DNA of 64,000 nt from Phycisphaerae bacterium (GTDB lineage: Bacteria; Planctomycetota; Phycisphaerae; UBA1845; Fen-1342). The stretch is from NCBI GenBank assembly GCA_017999985.1, contig JAGNKU010000001.1, positions 363,276-427,275 on the forward strand, read 5' to 3'. A program made the translations under genes and the position numbers. The notes beneath the pieces are model-generated. The model did not search any database and was not told the DNA's origin. It saw nothing but the letters and a program-made list of their open reading frames with translations. Below are positions 14,886-23,904 of this stretch, one piece after another; position 1 is the stretch's first letter, and each line of letters opens with the position of its first letter.

Positions 14886-16294
14886 GGTTCAGCCCGGAAG
14901 CGCGTCGGTCCCGGCGGGCGCGCGAGGCCGCCGCCGGCGATGTCGATCAACTCACGTTCCGCCAGGGCCAGTGCGAAGTCGCGCACGCGCTCGAAGTCGG
15001 CCCCCAGCTCGTGGGCGATGTCGAAGCACGAGCGCCGCCCGTCCATGAGCACCTGGGCACGTTCCTGCAGCTCGTACATCGCCCAGTTCTGCTTGGGGGA
15101 GATGTACAGCCCGAACCGCGAGAGGTACAGCGGCCCCTGGTAGCGGCGGACCGGCACAAAGTCGGTCTCGAAGACATCGATCACGCGTTCGAGCAACTCG
15201 AGTGCGTGCAGCAACTGCCCGGTATCGAGCAGCGCGGGGTTGTCCGCGTTCGAGTGATACTCCGGGTGGCGCAGGCTGCCGAGGTGGACCGTCGGGATCT
15301 GGAAGCCCGGCCCGTCGTAGAACATCTCGTCGTTGCACGACAGCTTGCGATGTCCCGCCTCGTGGTGCCCGCCGGCGTGATGGCGCATCACGTTGGCGAG
15401 CACATGATCGAGCCGGCTGTGGCCAGTGTAGGACCACGCGACGCCGAACGTCTGCCGGTTCCCGATCATGTCGAGATACAGGCCGCCGAGCAGTTGGGCG
15501 CGTTCGGCCGCGGGCATCACCGACAGCAGCGCCGCCGCCGCGAAGTACTCCGGCCCGAGCACCAGGCGGTAGCTGTAACGCCGCTGTGGTCGCCGGGCGA
15601 GCCGGTCGAAGAGTTCGACCAGCAGGGCCACGTTCGAGAGGCCGTCCGTGATCATGCCGGGGTGGCAGGTGTGGGCGGCGAAGAAGAGCGTCTCCGGCCA
15701 GGCGCCGCGCAGGTGATGGTCCACCACCTTCATGGTGCCGTCGAGGTCGAGGTCGGCGTCGATGCAGACCTCGTAGCGGTCGTCGGTAAGTTGCGCGTGC
15801 TGCTCGGTGGAGAGGCAGAAACCCCATTCGCTCGGCGACTCGTTGTAGCGGTAACCGTTGACGAAGTGATACGGCACCTGCGCCGGGTGCTGCGGGTCAT
15901 GGTACAGGTGTGGTTCCAACTCCGCCCGACTCACCACGCCGCGATACGGGATCGAGTGCGTCCACACGTGCAGCGGGCAGTCGGCGTAATCCACGACGCG
16001 CGTGCCGTCCAGGCGTGCGATCCAGGCGGCGCGCACCTGCCAGTGCCGCGGCACGACCCACGTCAGGATGTTCTGCCCGGCGGGGAACTCGCGCACCCGG
16101 CATTCGAGCCGGCGTTGGATCGCGGCGACCAGCTTGTCCGTGTCAGGATTTACCGCGGTGCGGTTCAGGTTCCAGTGCGCGTGGATGAGCGCCAGCATGC
16201 GGGCCAGCGTTGCCTCGCGGTCGTCGCTGGGCGGCGTCACCGGCACGCTTTCCGTAGCCTGTGATGCCGGCAGCGTAGCCAACCCAGCATGCAT
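14882..16294 (-). CDS. DUF4910/aminopeptidase-like protein of surface polysaccharide clusters
   Basis: 470 aa. The central region has M28/aminopeptidase-like metal blocks: FFAAHTCHPGMITDGLSN, LVLGPEYFAAAALL and HRKLSCNDEMFYDGPGFQ. The N-terminal WTHSIPYRGVVSRAELEPH and the C-terminal winged-helix-like stretch (ISPKQNWAMYELQERAQVL onward) match the DUF4910/DUF2172 architecture found in polysaccharide and nonulosonate loci. Substrate unknown; deacylation or amide hydrolysis is inferred from the fold. It is coupled by ATGA to the downstream sulfotransferase gene. The start could be shorter by up to 32 residues. Confidence 0.82.
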   Translation of the reverse strand: MHAGLATLPASQATESVPVTPPSDDREATLARMLALIHAHWNLNRTAVNPDTDKLVAAIQRRLECRVREFPAGQNILTWVVPRHWQVRAAWIARLDGTRVVDYADCPLHVWTHSIPYRGVVSRAELEPHLYHDPQHPAQVPYHFVNGYRYNESPSEWGFCLSTEQHAQLTDDRYEVCIDADLDLDGTMKVVDHHLRGAWPETLFFAAHTCHPGMITDGLSNVALLVELFDRLARRPQRRYSYRLVLGPEYFAAAALLSVMPAAERAQLLGGLYLDMIGNRQTFGVAWSYTGHSRLDHVLANVMRHHAGGHHEAGHRKLSCNDEMFYDGPGFQIPTVHLGSLRHPEYHSNADNPALLDTGQLLHALELLERVIDVFETDFVPVRRYQGPLYLSRFGLYISPKQNWAMYELQERAQVLMDGRRSCFDIAHELGADFERVRDFALALAERELIDIAGGGLARPPGPTRFRAEP

Positions 16295-16407
16295 CGCGTG
16301 CTCGCTCCTGGTCCGCCGGATACGACGCCGGCCAGCGCGGGCCGCGCGCGGGCGCAGCCCTGTATACCGTATCGGCCCCCCCGACTCTCAGACCCGAGCC
16401 CCGCCGG

Positions 16408-18027
16408 TCAGGCCGGATCCTGCAGCATGAATGGCTCGTCGAGCAGGATTCCGCGGCAGATCACGTCCATGGCGGCGTCCCGGCCCGGGGCCAGCTCCTC
16501 CAGGCCGTTGAGGTGCAGCGCCGTGATGTTCGGGTACATCGCGCTGTAGTGCCGGATCGGCAGCGCCCCGCGGAAGAAGACGGCGTAGGCGTAGCGCCGG
16601 GCCAGCTCGCGTGAAACCGCCGGGACCGCCCCCGCGCAAATCTTGCCGAGCAGGTCAAAGTACTGGGCGGGCGTGGTCACATCGATGCTGATGCCGCGTT
16701 CGGCGTGCCAGCCGCCGCCGACATTCACCACCGGCTTGCCGAGATACCCCGCCTCAATGCCGACGGTGGACGTGTACACCAGCACGACATCGGCGGCCTC
16801 GATCACGTCGTGGGCCGTCAGGTTCGTGTGCGGGGCGAGGATGTGCACGTTCGGCGGGCAGGTTCTGAATTCAGCTGCGAGCGCATCGCCCGTCGAATCC
16901 TGCGCCGCCCGCAGCGCCTCGGCCGGGTGCAGCTTGATGACGAGGTGCTGCTCCGGCCGCCGCGCGAAGTAGCGCACGGTCGCGACAACCCACTCGGCGC
17001 CGGTCGCGTACGTCGGCTCGTCGGTCGTCACCGCCGCGTCGTAACCGAGGTTCGGGAACATCGCGAAGACCAGGCCGGATGGGGTCGCCGGCAGGCCGAT
17101 GCGCCGGCGCACTTCGTTGCGGTCCGTACCGCGCGTCAACTCCGTCCAGGCGCGGTCGCCATACGGGCGCGTGGCCCGGCCGGCGAAGTACGCGTCAAGC
17201 TCGGCCTCCTGGTCCGGCGTCAGGGGCACATCACGCCACTGCGGCCACCAAGGCAACGGGTCCGACCACTTCGTGCTCTGGTCGTGCTCGACGAGGCGGC
17301 AGCCGCCGCGACACGTGCCGAGCGTCAGATCGACCGGTACGCCGCGAGCGCGGGCGACCGAGCGGATCACGCCCCAGTCGATCTTCTGCCCGTCGTCCAT
17401 GAAGACCTTGTCGATGCGCAGCTCTTCGAACACGCGCTCGCCGATCCGCACGAGGTACATGCCCGCCGCCAGAAGCTGCCGGGCTTTCGCGACCATGTCC
17501 GGCCGATCGAGCTCGAACGCGCCGACCTTGAAGTGGCTCTGCACCGAGCGATCGACGTGCACGCCCAGCGCAATACCGCGCCACTCGAAGCGCTTCAGCT
17601 CCGCCACCGGCACGCGGGCCGCGAGCCGGTCGCACTCGGTGCGCTCGTCCGGCGTGATGAACTCGCTGTACCAGCGGTGCGGAAGCTGCGCGGCCCGCAC
17701 GAATGGGCCGGAGTTGCGATAGCACCACCGGTCGCACGCCAGCTCGTGGTGGTCGCTCTTCTGCATCGTGCAGGCCGGCAGCAGGCGGTCGCAGAGCAGC
17801 CCGGTGACTTCCGCGCCGCGCAGCCGGAGCGCGTGGGCGATGAAGCTGAGCAGTGCGAACTGGACCTCGCCGCCGACCATGCCGGGCATGAGAATCCGCC
17901 GGTACTTCAAGCCCGGCAGAGGCTGAGGCGCGGGCAGCACGCGGCAGATTTCCGCCACGCGCGCCGCGAACGCCGGGCCTTTCAGGATGCCGGGCGGCGA
18001 CACGCTGACACTCGTGCGCGACGTCAT
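16408..18027 (-). CDS. Capsule polysaccharide biosynthesis-type protein (KpsC/KpsS-like)
   Basis: 539 aa, cytosolic. The C-terminal GT-B-like half carries HLVIKLHPAEALRAAQ and ADVVLVYTSTVGIEAGYLG followed by KPVVNVGGGWHAERGI, the arrangement seen in capsule biosynthesis proteins that bind nucleotide sugars. The N-terminal half (LMPGMVGGEVQFALLSFIAH) is less conserved. A Kdo- or nonulosonate-type glycosyl transfer would fit the neighbouring CMP-sugar operon, but this is inference. It starts 10 bases after the GT2 stop, in the same transcriptional direction. Confidence 0.75.
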   Translation of the reverse strand: MTSRTSVSVSPPGILKGPAFAARVAEICRVLPAPQPLPGLKYRRILMPGMVGGEVQFALLSFIAHALRLRGAEVTGLLCDRLLPACTMQKSDHHELACDRWCYRNSGPFVRAAQLPHRWYSEFITPDERTECDRLAARVPVAELKRFEWRGIALGVHVDRSVQSHFKVGAFELDRPDMVAKARQLLAAGMYLVRIGERVFEELRIDKVFMDDGQKIDWGVIRSVARARGVPVDLTLGTCRGGCRLVEHDQSTKWSDPLPWWPQWRDVPLTPDQEAELDAYFAGRATRPYGDRAWTELTRGTDRNEVRRRIGLPATPSGLVFAMFPNLGYDAAVTTDEPTYATGAEWVVATVRYFARRPEQHLVIKLHPAEALRAAQDSTGDALAAEFRTCPPNVHILAPHTNLTAHDVIEAADVVLVYTSTVGIEAGYLGKPVVNVGGGWHAERGISIDVTTPAQYFDLLGKICAGAVPAVSRELARRYAYAVFFRGALPIRHYSAMYPNITALHLNGLEELAPGRDAAMDVICRGILLDEPFMLQDPA

Positions 18028-18037
18028 GCGCTGGCCT

Positions 18038-19069
18038 TCAACACGGCAAGTCCTTCGCTTTGCACCCGATGGCCGCGGGCAGCGCCTCCTCCGCCCGCGT
18101 GCCGTCGTCGAACGCCCGCCCGGTGAACCCCTGGCAGAAGACCAGCCGCTTGAGCGGCAAGTGCGCCAGGTAGACCGCCCGCAACTCGTCGTCGGTCGGC
18201 TGTCGGTTCGACGGCGTCGCCCAACGATCGAGCAGCGCGCGCACCTCGCGGCCCGGGCCTGCGAACAGCCCGCTCAGGGCCGCATACATGCCCTCGCCGT
18301 CGCCCCACCGCCCCCACACGGCGTTGAAGAACTCCGAGTTGAGCGTGCGGGCACGGCGCGCGGCCTCTCCCGCCCGGTGTTCACGCACAAAGTAGTCGCG
18401 CGGGGTGATGGCATGATCATGCCAGGCCCGGATCGACGGCACCGGCTGGACCCGCAGGCCGAAGCGGCGCTCCAGTCGCCAGCCGAGCTCGATGTCCTCG
18501 TGCAGCGCGTATGGCAGACCAGCGTTGAACCCGCCCACCGCGCGCACAAGTTCGGTCCGCACGCTGAGGTTGTTGGTCCAGAAGTGACGGAAGCCGTACG
18601 TGCGCTCGGCCTGCATCTGGTCCCAGAAGAAGACCATCGACGTCTGCGCGAGCAATCGCCGCCATGGCGATTCGAGCAGCCGCTCCGGCCAGTCGAACCG
18701 GCCGAGATACGCGACGGCGGCCGTGGGGTTCGGTCGGATGCAGCGCAGATGGCCCGCGACCGTGTCAGCGTCCACCAGCGCGTCGTCGTTCAGGATCAGC
18801 AGCCAGCGCCCCTGAGCCTGCGCGATGGCACGATTACGCGCCGCGGCCGGACCGGCGTGCGGCTGGGCCAGGCCGACAAAACGCACGGCGCGCGGCAGCA
18901 CCTCCGCGGCGCCGAGCGGCGTCTCGTCTTCCGCATCGACGACGACGAGCACTTCGTAGCACGCGGGATCGACGGTGCTGGACGCGATGCCGGTCAGTAG
19001 CGCGCGCAACTTCGCCCCGCGGTCCGCGCAGGTGGGAATAATGAGGCTCAGCTCGACCGAACCGCTCAC
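18038..19069 (-). CDS. Family 2 glycosyltransferase
   Basis: About 343 aa. The GT-A fold opens with ELSLIIPTCADRGAKLRALL. Donor-site motifs are PAAARNRAIAQAQG and LLILNDDALVDADT (DxD-like NDD). A later block, LPYALHEDIELGWRLERRFG, holds the ED general-base pair of GT2 enzymes. I prefer the GTG at 19069 because GGAG lies six bases upstream; an in-frame GTG at 19090 also exists. It probably assembles the glycan that receives the nonulosonate. No membrane helices are seen. Confidence 0.83.
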   Translation of the reverse strand: MSGSVELSLIIPTCADRGAKLRALLTGIASSTVDPACYEVLVVVDAEDETPLGAAEVLPRAVRFVGLAQPHAGPAAARNRAIAQAQGRWLLILNDDALVDADTVAGHLRCIRPNPTAAVAYLGRFDWPERLLESPWRRLLAQTSMVFFWDQMQAERTYGFRHFWTNNLSVRTELVRAVGGFNAGLPYALHEDIELGWRLERRFGLRVQPVPSIRAWHDHAITPRDYFVREHRAGEAARRARTLNSEFFNAVWGRWGDGEGMYAALSGLFAGPGREVRALLDRWATPSNRQPTDDELRAVYLAHLPLKRLVFCQGFTGRAFDDGTRAEEALPAAIGCKAKDLPC

Positions 19070-19216
19070 ACGTCGCTCCGCAGCGCGCACGGCTCCCGAG
19101 CGCTGTCAGAACGTATTATCGGAAGCGGACGGCCCGCCAATTGAGCCCGGGCCCGCGCCACCGCCCGCGGCTTGGCCGGGGCGGTCGCCCCAGCCACGCC
19201 GGCTCGATCCTTGGCG

Positions 19217-22132
19217 CTAGGGATTTCGCGGAAACAGCGCCACGAACGGGTTGATGTCGCCGAAGTTGATCTGGTTGTCGCCGTTCACGTCGGCGTTGTG
19301 GATGTTGCAGGCCCCGGGCATCTCCCAGTAGTGCGCCGGCCAAGTCAGGGCTGCCACGAACCGGTTGATGTCCTGACGGTCGATCACGCCATCGCAGTTC
19401 AGGTCGCCCGGCGACTGGACGAACTCGTCGGCGCCGATGTCCGGCCGGCAGATGCCATCGCCGTCACCATCCCAGCAGCGCACCTCGCCATCCAGGTCGT
19501 GCGGAATCGCCAGACGGGTCACGGGAGCGCCCGCGTCCACGCAGGGTGACGTGGGAGCGAGATGGCCATTTCCCGCGGCCGCGAATTGCGGATCGACGGC
19601 GATGTTCCCGCCCGCCCAGTTCAGCGCCGCGCCGCCCAGCACCTTCACGCCCGCCTGGCCGCCCTGCACGTCGCTGTGGCTCACGTCCAGGGTCAGATCC
19701 CGGATCGCGTTGATCGCAATCTGCGCGTCTTCATAGCCCGTGTTGCCCCAGACGATGCAGTTCTCGACCCGCGCCGCAATCATGTCGATGTACCCGTTGA
19801 TGATCAGGCCGCCGCCGTACTCGAAGGACGTGTTCGCGGCCAGCGTGCAGTTGCGCACACTGGTCTGCGCATTGTAGGTCCGCACGCCGCCGCCGAGATT
19901 GCCGGTGACGAAGCAGCTCGTCATGACCAGCTCGCCGCGGCTGACGTCCACGCCCAGGCCGCCGTGGCCGGCGATCGTGCTGCCGCGCAGGGCCACACGC
20001 GCGGTATCGGCATAGATGCCGGCCACCATGTTGTTCTGCACGCGGCAGCCGCGGAGCGTTGGATGGTACGAGTACGCCGTCACGCCCAACTGGTTATCCT
20101 CGAGCGTACAGCCGGCCAGCACGGGCGCTGCCCCCGGCTCGCCATACAGCGCGTTGGCGTGCCCGGACAGCACGCAATCCCGGAGCGTGCTCGCGTAGCC
20201 GCCGCAATAAACGCCGGCGAACGGCGCGTTCGCGATGGTCAAGCCCTGCAGGATCGGTTCATCGGCCCCGTCACCACCGATCAGGAAGGCCGTCCCCCAG
20301 CCCGAGTAATCACCCTGCACATCGATGACGCAGTGCTCCGGGCCGTGCTCGCTGCGCACGACGAAGTTCCGATAGCCGCCGTAGTCCCAGTTGTAGAAAT
20401 CCACGTCCAGGTTGCCGAACCCCGTGTACGTGCCGTCGCGCACGATGATCTCGACCAGCTCCGTGTTGCCGTTCAGCTCGCCGAGGCTGTTGAGGGCTTC
20501 CTGCAGCGCGTCGAAGGGATGAGCCGCGCTGCCGTCCTCCGCCGGATCGCTCACGAGCGGGTCGCCGGGGCCCGGGTCGTCGGTCGCGGTGTCGTCCACG
20601 TACCGCACGTAGCGGGTCTCGCATTCGTCCGGCACCCAGTTCTCGTTGACGTCGAGGCTGGTGCCGCTTTCGATGTCCTGCACGTCGGCGAGGCCGTTGC
20701 CGTTGCAGTCGGCCAGCGCGATCGCTTTCATGCAGAAGCTCGTGGTGCCGGTGCAGTCAAAGGGCCAGTTGGGATCGGTGAAGTAGTACAGGTCCTGCCA
20801 GGCACTACCGTCCCAGTAGTAGCTTTCGCCCGGCTGGGACGAGGAATTCACGATGGCGCGGGCCGGCCCGCCGCCGGGCATGGCCTGCTGCGTGGAATCG
20901 AAGGAGCGATCGTAGGGCTGCCCACCGGCCGACAACTCCAGGTACACGTAGAAGTCGTTGCCGTCCGCGACGGGCACCGGAGCGGCCAGATCGACGGTGT
21001 GGAAGCCGCGATACTCGATCGTGCCGGCCACTTCGGCGAGCTGGCCCGACAACTGCCCGCCCGCGAAGGTGTCGTAGATGCGGGCGGTGTACGTCACGCC
21101 GTCCGCGGCCGTGTAGAAGCTGACCCCCGTCAGCAGATCGTTGCCCTGGGCGACGAACGCGTTGAACGCGCGGCTGGCGTCCGTCTTGGTGTCGACCCAG
21201 CCGTGGTAGTCGTGATAGTAGAAGTGCTCGGCGGTCAGCTTCACCACGTTGTGGATGTTGATCGTGCCGCCGTCGAATGTCGGATAGCGTGTCGCAAACT
21301 TGTCGTAGTACGAGATCCAGAAGAAGCCACCCTCGGGGGTGTTCCACCCGGTGCCCCAGCTGTTCTTGATCAGCCACGCCCCCGGCCCCCCCGGCGCGTG
21401 CGTGACCATGTTGTCGTCCCAGCCGATGATCGCAACCTCGTGATTGATGAAATGCGTGTCGCTCGGCGGCTGGTAATGCACCTTGTGCCCGTTGAGGTCG
21501 CGGAAGAACTGCGATTCCGTGCACATGCAGGTCGAGACGGCCCCTTTCGCCATCACGTTCTGCTTCACCACGTCGATGTTGCTCAGGTCCGCCGCCACGA
21601 TGTACATGTCGATGTCGCGCGCGTAGTAGCGGTGAAAGCGGCGGTGGCGGTGCGGCGGCGCGAAATCGATGTCCACGTACGCGGCATCCAGCTCGCGGAC
21701 CATGCCCTCGCCGCGCGACATGTAGGCGGCGAGGTAGACCGAGTTGCCGCCGCCGTGAATGTCGGTCCCATCACCCGTCGGAGGATCCAGGTCCGCGTTG
21801 TGGTGCTTGTTGAAGCCGCTCCACCAGTCCAGGTGGCGCTCGCTGAGGTTGGGCTCGTCGTACTCAATGCCGTTGGGGCCCCAATTCCCGGTCATGAGCA
21901 GGTTGCTCTCGGGCGAGGCCAGCAGCCCGAACGTCCAGCACGTGCCGTACGGCCCCTGGTCGCGGATCGCGGTCACGTAGTTGTGGCCATCGACGTTCCG
22001 CAGATCGAAGGTGGCCGGCAAGCCCGCCGCCGCCGCCGCGCCGCCCGCCAACAGCCACGGCACCAGCAGCCAGCCGGCCGGTACCAGCAGGCCTTCGTCG
22101 CGGGAACGGGCCGGTCGTGGGATGGACGTCAT
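19217..22132 (-). CDS. Secreted C1A papain-like protease with beta-helix and dockerin
   Basis: 971 aa from an ATG preceded by GGAGG (an in-frame GTG lies at 22141). A signal peptide occupies residues 1-37. The papain domain has the catalytic cysteine near residue 65 (QGPYGTCWTFG), histidine in INHEVAIIGWDD and asparagine in WLIKNSWGTGW. A lectin/Ig-like region follows, then a right-handed beta-helix in its second half (short ADTARVALRGSTIAGHGG-type turns). The end is a two-segment dockerin: GDLNCDGVIDRQDINRFV and ADVNGDNQINFGDINPFVA. It presumably acts outside the cell or on its surface. The fusion is unusual for a papain-like enzyme. Confidence 0.88.
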   Translation of the reverse strand: MTSIPRPARSRDEGLLVPAGWLLVPWLLAGGAAAAAGLPATFDLRNVDGHNYVTAIRDQGPYGTCWTFGLLASPESNLLMTGNWGPNGIEYDEPNLSERHLDWWSGFNKHHNADLDPPTGDGTDIHGGGNSVYLAAYMSRGEGMVRELDAAYVDIDFAPPHRHRRFHRYYARDIDMYIVAADLSNIDVVKQNVMAKGAVSTCMCTESQFFRDLNGHKVHYQPPSDTHFINHEVAIIGWDDNMVTHAPGGPGAWLIKNSWGTGWNTPEGGFFWISYYDKFATRYPTFDGGTINIHNVVKLTAEHFYYHDYHGWVDTKTDASRAFNAFVAQGNDLLTGVSFYTAADGVTYTARIYDTFAGGQLSGQLAEVAGTIEYRGFHTVDLAAPVPVADGNDFYVYLELSAGGQPYDRSFDSTQQAMPGGGPARAIVNSSSQPGESYYWDGSAWQDLYYFTDPNWPFDCTGTTSFCMKAIALADCNGNGLADVQDIESGTSLDVNENWVPDECETRYVRYVDDTATDDPGPGDPLVSDPAEDGSAAHPFDALQEALNSLGELNGNTELVEIIVRDGTYTGFGNLDVDFYNWDYGGYRNFVVRSEHGPEHCVIDVQGDYSGWGTAFLIGGDGADEPILQGLTIANAPFAGVYCGGYASTLRDCVLSGHANALYGEPGAAPVLAGCTLEDNQLGVTAYSYHPTLRGCRVQNNMVAGIYADTARVALRGSTIAGHGGLGVDVSRGELVMTSCFVTGNLGGGVRTYNAQTSVRNCTLAANTSFEYGGGLIINGYIDMIAARVENCIVWGNTGYEDAQIAINAIRDLTLDVSHSDVQGGQAGVKVLGGAALNWAGGNIAVDPQFAAAGNGHLAPTSPCVDAGAPVTRLAIPHDLDGEVRCWDGDGDGICRPDIGADEFVQSPGDLNCDGVIDRQDINRFVAALTWPAHYWEMPGACNIHNADVNGDNQINFGDINPFVALFPRNP

Positions 22133-22574
22133 CTTTCGCACCTCCAGGTCGTCTTGTGCCGTGTGTTCGAAATGGGCGCGCCGGGCGCACTCCGCTTTCA
22201 GGTCGCCTTTTGCCTGGTCTGGTGTTCACCCTGCCAGCGAGCACGGCGCCAGACGCCGTGCCCCTCGATCGACGACCGATAACTGGCCGGGTGCTCTAGA
22301 AACCAACGACAAGCGAATTGCGCACCATCTTCACCGCACGGGTCAGGCAGCGCGAGAGCAGAACGACACAATCTCGCCGGCCGCGGACCCTCGGGCTCGG
22401 CAGCACCAACTCGCCAGGCCACCGCCACTCGAAGTCGCGGCCAGCCAGGCTCCATTTCCCCAGCGTAGCGAGTCCGCCGCCCCCATACAAGCATTTCTGC
22501 CCAGCAGCGCACACGCTCCCCGGGCGCGTCCGCACCGTGGTTTTCTTCGGGCGCGCGGCGCAGGCCGCCAGTGT
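22133..22574. other. 442-base spacer between two dockerin genes
   Basis: No supportable gene. It holds the ribosome site of the protease gene (GGAGG near 22141) and a GC-rich hairpin, GCACGGCG-CCAGA-CGCCGTGC, at 22241-22261. The hairpin lacks a U-tract. Open frames here are high-GC shadows. Confidence 0.5.
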
Positions 22575-23621
22575 CTACTTGCCGCTCAACAGCATGACGA
22601 ACGGGTTGATGTCGCGGAAATCGAAAGTCTCGTCGCCGTTGATGTCACGGTTGGCGAGTGGGCAGTCGGGGTACGCGAGCGCGTATTCCGCCGGGTTGCT
22701 CAGTGCCAGGACGAACGGATTGATGTCACCGAAGCCCACGACCCCGTCGCAATTCACGTCGCCGACCAGCGGCGCGTCCGGCCCCGGCCAACCGGCGAGC
22801 CGGGCGAGCATCCACCAGACCGCGCGGCCCTTGCGGTCGCAGTTCAGCGACTGCGAGTGGGCGCAACTGCAGGTCGAGCACTCGCCGGGGTGCGCAACGC
22901 ACCACTCCGTCGCCCAGTTGTGCTGGACGCCACTCAGCCAGTAATCGCAATTGTCGTTCGCGTACAGCGGCAGCACCCACAGCCCGTCCGGGTCGTAGCT
23001 TTCCAGGTCGGCAAAATCGAACAGGACGCCGCCGGACGCCTGCACTGCGGCGCGGATCTGGTCGTTGCGCTGGTTGAGGTTGCCCTCGACGCCGCTCCCC
23101 ACCAGGTGGCCGGTCATGTAGACGAAGGTCACATTCGGATAGTCCAGCCGCAGTTGCTGCATGAGATCCAGGTAGATCTGGATGTTCGCTGGCGTCGTGT
23201 CGGCCTGTCCGCACCACGACCAGAGCACGAGGTTGCGATCGGCGCCCGAGCCGTTCAACATCGTGCGGGTGCGGGCGGCCCAGGTCACGTAATCCGGGTT
23301 GCCCAGATCGCCCGACGGCGTGTAGTCCCACAGCGACAGACCGCCGGCGGTCCCGTTGTGATCCCACCAGTACAGCGAGCCCGCCGAGCCTTTGATCACG
23401 TCCATCCCGCTGATGAGCTGGCTGCCGTGCGACGTGTGGCCGTAGGACGCCCGGAACATGCTCTTGGCCTGGGTAATGTAGCTCTCGGGCACGAGGCTGA
23501 GATCCGTGCAGTTGTGATCGATGATGATCGCACTCTGACCGGCCGCCTGAGGCGCGGCCGTGAGCAACAGGACGGTCGACACAAGCCACATACCCAACGG
23601 AAGCGGAATGCGTAACGGCAT
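22575..23621 (-). CDS. Secreted dockerin-containing protein of unknown function
   Basis: 348 aa from an ATG with a strong GGAGGAGAG site. The signal peptide runs to about residue 28 (PQAAGQ). The body begins AIIIDHNCTDLSLVPESY, with SMFRASYGHTSHGSQLISG and VTFVYMTGHLVGSG further on. It may be an SGNH/alpha-beta hydrolase-like domain, but I see no convincing catalytic triad. The C-terminus is a dockerin pair: VGDVNCDGVVGFGDINPFVL and RDINGDETFDFRDINPFVM. It is served by its own promoter at 23710-23738. Confidence 0.82.
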   Translation of the reverse strand: MPLRIPLPLGMWLVSTVLLLTAAPQAAGQSAIIIDHNCTDLSLVPESYITQAKSMFRASYGHTSHGSQLISGMDVIKGSAGSLYWWDHNGTAGGLSLWDYTPSGDLGNPDYVTWAARTRTMLNGSGADRNLVLWSWCGQADTTPANIQIYLDLMQQLRLDYPNVTFVYMTGHLVGSGVEGNLNQRNDQIRAAVQASGGVLFDFADLESYDPDGLWVLPLYANDNCDYWLSGVQHNWATEWCVAHPGECSTCSCAHSQSLNCDRKGRAVWWMLARLAGWPGPDAPLVGDVNCDGVVGFGDINPFVLALSNPAEYALAYPDCPLANRDINGDETFDFRDINPFVMLLSGK

Positions 23622-23709
23622 GATTCTCTCCTCCGGTAAGCACCTGGGGACGCACGGCCTCTCCTGACCGCGTGGGTCGCCATGCGTGTAACATGGAGTT
23701 TCCGGTCGC

Positions 23710-23738
23710 ATTATACCGTGTTTGGCGACTCGTTCCAA
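23710..23738 (-). promoter_or_regulatory. Sigma70-type promoter TTGGAA-N17-TATAAT
   Basis: On the minus strand TTGGAA (23738-23733) is separated by exactly 17 bases from a perfect TATAAT (23715-23710). The expected start is near 23703, giving an ~80-base leader for the dockerin gene starting at 23621. Confidence 0.7.
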
Positions 23739-23904
23739 AGTGTCCGGCGCACCGCCGGCCGCACGCCGGACGGCGCGGCGTTACATAACGCTGCCAGAAG
23801 TTGAGTCCCGAAAGCAGCTTGGCCATCGGCGTGCCTTTCCCAGCCGGACAACTTCCGGATAAATTGGCGTGCGCGGGGAAACGTATTGGAGCGGAGACGA
23901 CCGG

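Noticed and set aside
22241..22261. Candidate terminator hairpin
   Set aside because: An 8-bp GC-rich stem without a T-tract on either strand; kept only as a comment on the spacer.
19562..22282. Open frame of 906 codons on the + strand
   Set aside because: It lies antisense to the papain/beta-helix/dockerin gene, whose domains are clear. The frame has no recognisable motif and is the usual high-GC antisense shadow.
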